A program made the translations under genes and the position numbers. Positions 5,237 to 5,406 of a DNA stretch of 5,406 nt are shown piece by piece; within the stretch, counting starts at the first letter, position 1; every line of letters starts with the position of its first letter. The stretch covers positions 21,420 through 26,825 of the forward strand of contig DBGA01000073.1 of NCBI GenBank assembly GCA_002295325.1, written 5' to 3'. Origin of the DNA: Ruminococcaceae bacterium UBA866 (GTDB lineage Bacteria > Bacillota > Clostridia > Oscillospirales > Ruminococcaceae). Below the pieces are notes generated by a model, which was not told where the DNA came from, did not search any database, and worked only from the letters and a program-made list of their open reading frames with translations.

Positions 5237-5406
5237 TTATATGCGGGTGTCAAGCAAATCTGAATGTTTTGTTCTAAATTCTTCAAAAGTACCTTCATCC
5301 AGTGCGGCACGAATTTTTTCCATCAGGGTGTTGTAAAAATAGAGATTATGGATAACGCCAAGACGCATACCAAGCATTTCGTTCGCTTTAAATAAGTGGC
5401 GCAAAT
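5237..5406 (-). CDS. tgt: tRNA-guanine transglycosylase Tgt, C-terminal fragment
   Basis: These are the last 55 residues of queuine/preQ1 tRNA-ribosyltransferase, which swaps guanine at position 34 of GUN-anticodon tRNAs for the queuosine precursor preQ1. The gene runs off the right edge of the window. The visible sequence begins [15 protein letters not shown] and continues [19 protein letters not shown], the characteristic Tgt end. The histidine in VIHNL (fragment residue 19) corresponds to the last ligand of the structural zinc, whose three cysteines would lie outside the window. The tail [11 protein letters not shown] is also typical. The stop is TAA at 5237-5239, 69 bp before mntP on the same strand. 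The catalytic aspartates cannot be seen here. Identification from this short piece is still secure. Confidence 0.92.
   Translation of the reverse strand, partial: LRHLFKANEMLGMRLGVIHNLYFYNTLMEKIRAALDEGTFEEFRTKHSDLLDTRI

Overview
The window looks like chromosomal core and near-core sequence from a low-GC Gram-positive bacterium, most likely an anaerobic member of the Clostridia. The reasons are the strongly AT-rich intergenic DNA with sigma-A-type hexamers, consensus GGAGG-type ribosome binding sites, the adjacent trmK-yqfO pair, a DUF6062-type protein and an OGG1-type glycosylase. I see no phage, plasmid, CRISPR or secretion genes. This placement is inferred from sequence character, not from a search.

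Layout from left to right. A 5'-truncated trmK (tRNA m1A22 methyltransferase) overlaps by 4 bp a Nif3/YqfO-family dinuclear-metal protein. Next, behind a well-formed sigma-A promoter of its own, is an unrecognised 144-aa membrane-anchored protein. It runs convergently into fba (class II fructose-bisphosphate aldolase, minus strand). The roughly 140-bp convergent gap holds a perfect 30-bp palindrome, probably a bidirectional terminator, and a compact GC-rich 55-bp element built of two head-to-head hairpins. Upstream of fba lies ogg, an 8-oxoguanine DNA glycosylase/lyase on the minus strand. It is divergent from a DUF6062-type protein that carries two CxxC...CxxH modules. A strong intrinsic terminator follows the DUF6062-type gene. 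The window ends on the minus strand with mntP (manganese efflux pump) downstream of the 3' end of tgt (tRNA-guanine transglycosylase).

The genes do not form a single pathway. They are tRNA modification (trmK, tgt), central glycolysis (fba), oxidative DNA damage repair (ogg), manganese homeostasis (mntP), and three proteins of unknown or poorly known role (YqfO, the 144-aa protein, the DUF6062-type protein). No clear new multi-gene system is visible. The items most worth a second look are the symmetric double-hairpin element at 1774-1828, the internally duplicated putative zinc-binding protein at 3825-4487, the ogg promoter that appears to lie on top of the start signals of that divergent gene, and the self-contained membrane-protein transcription unit at about 1212-1754.
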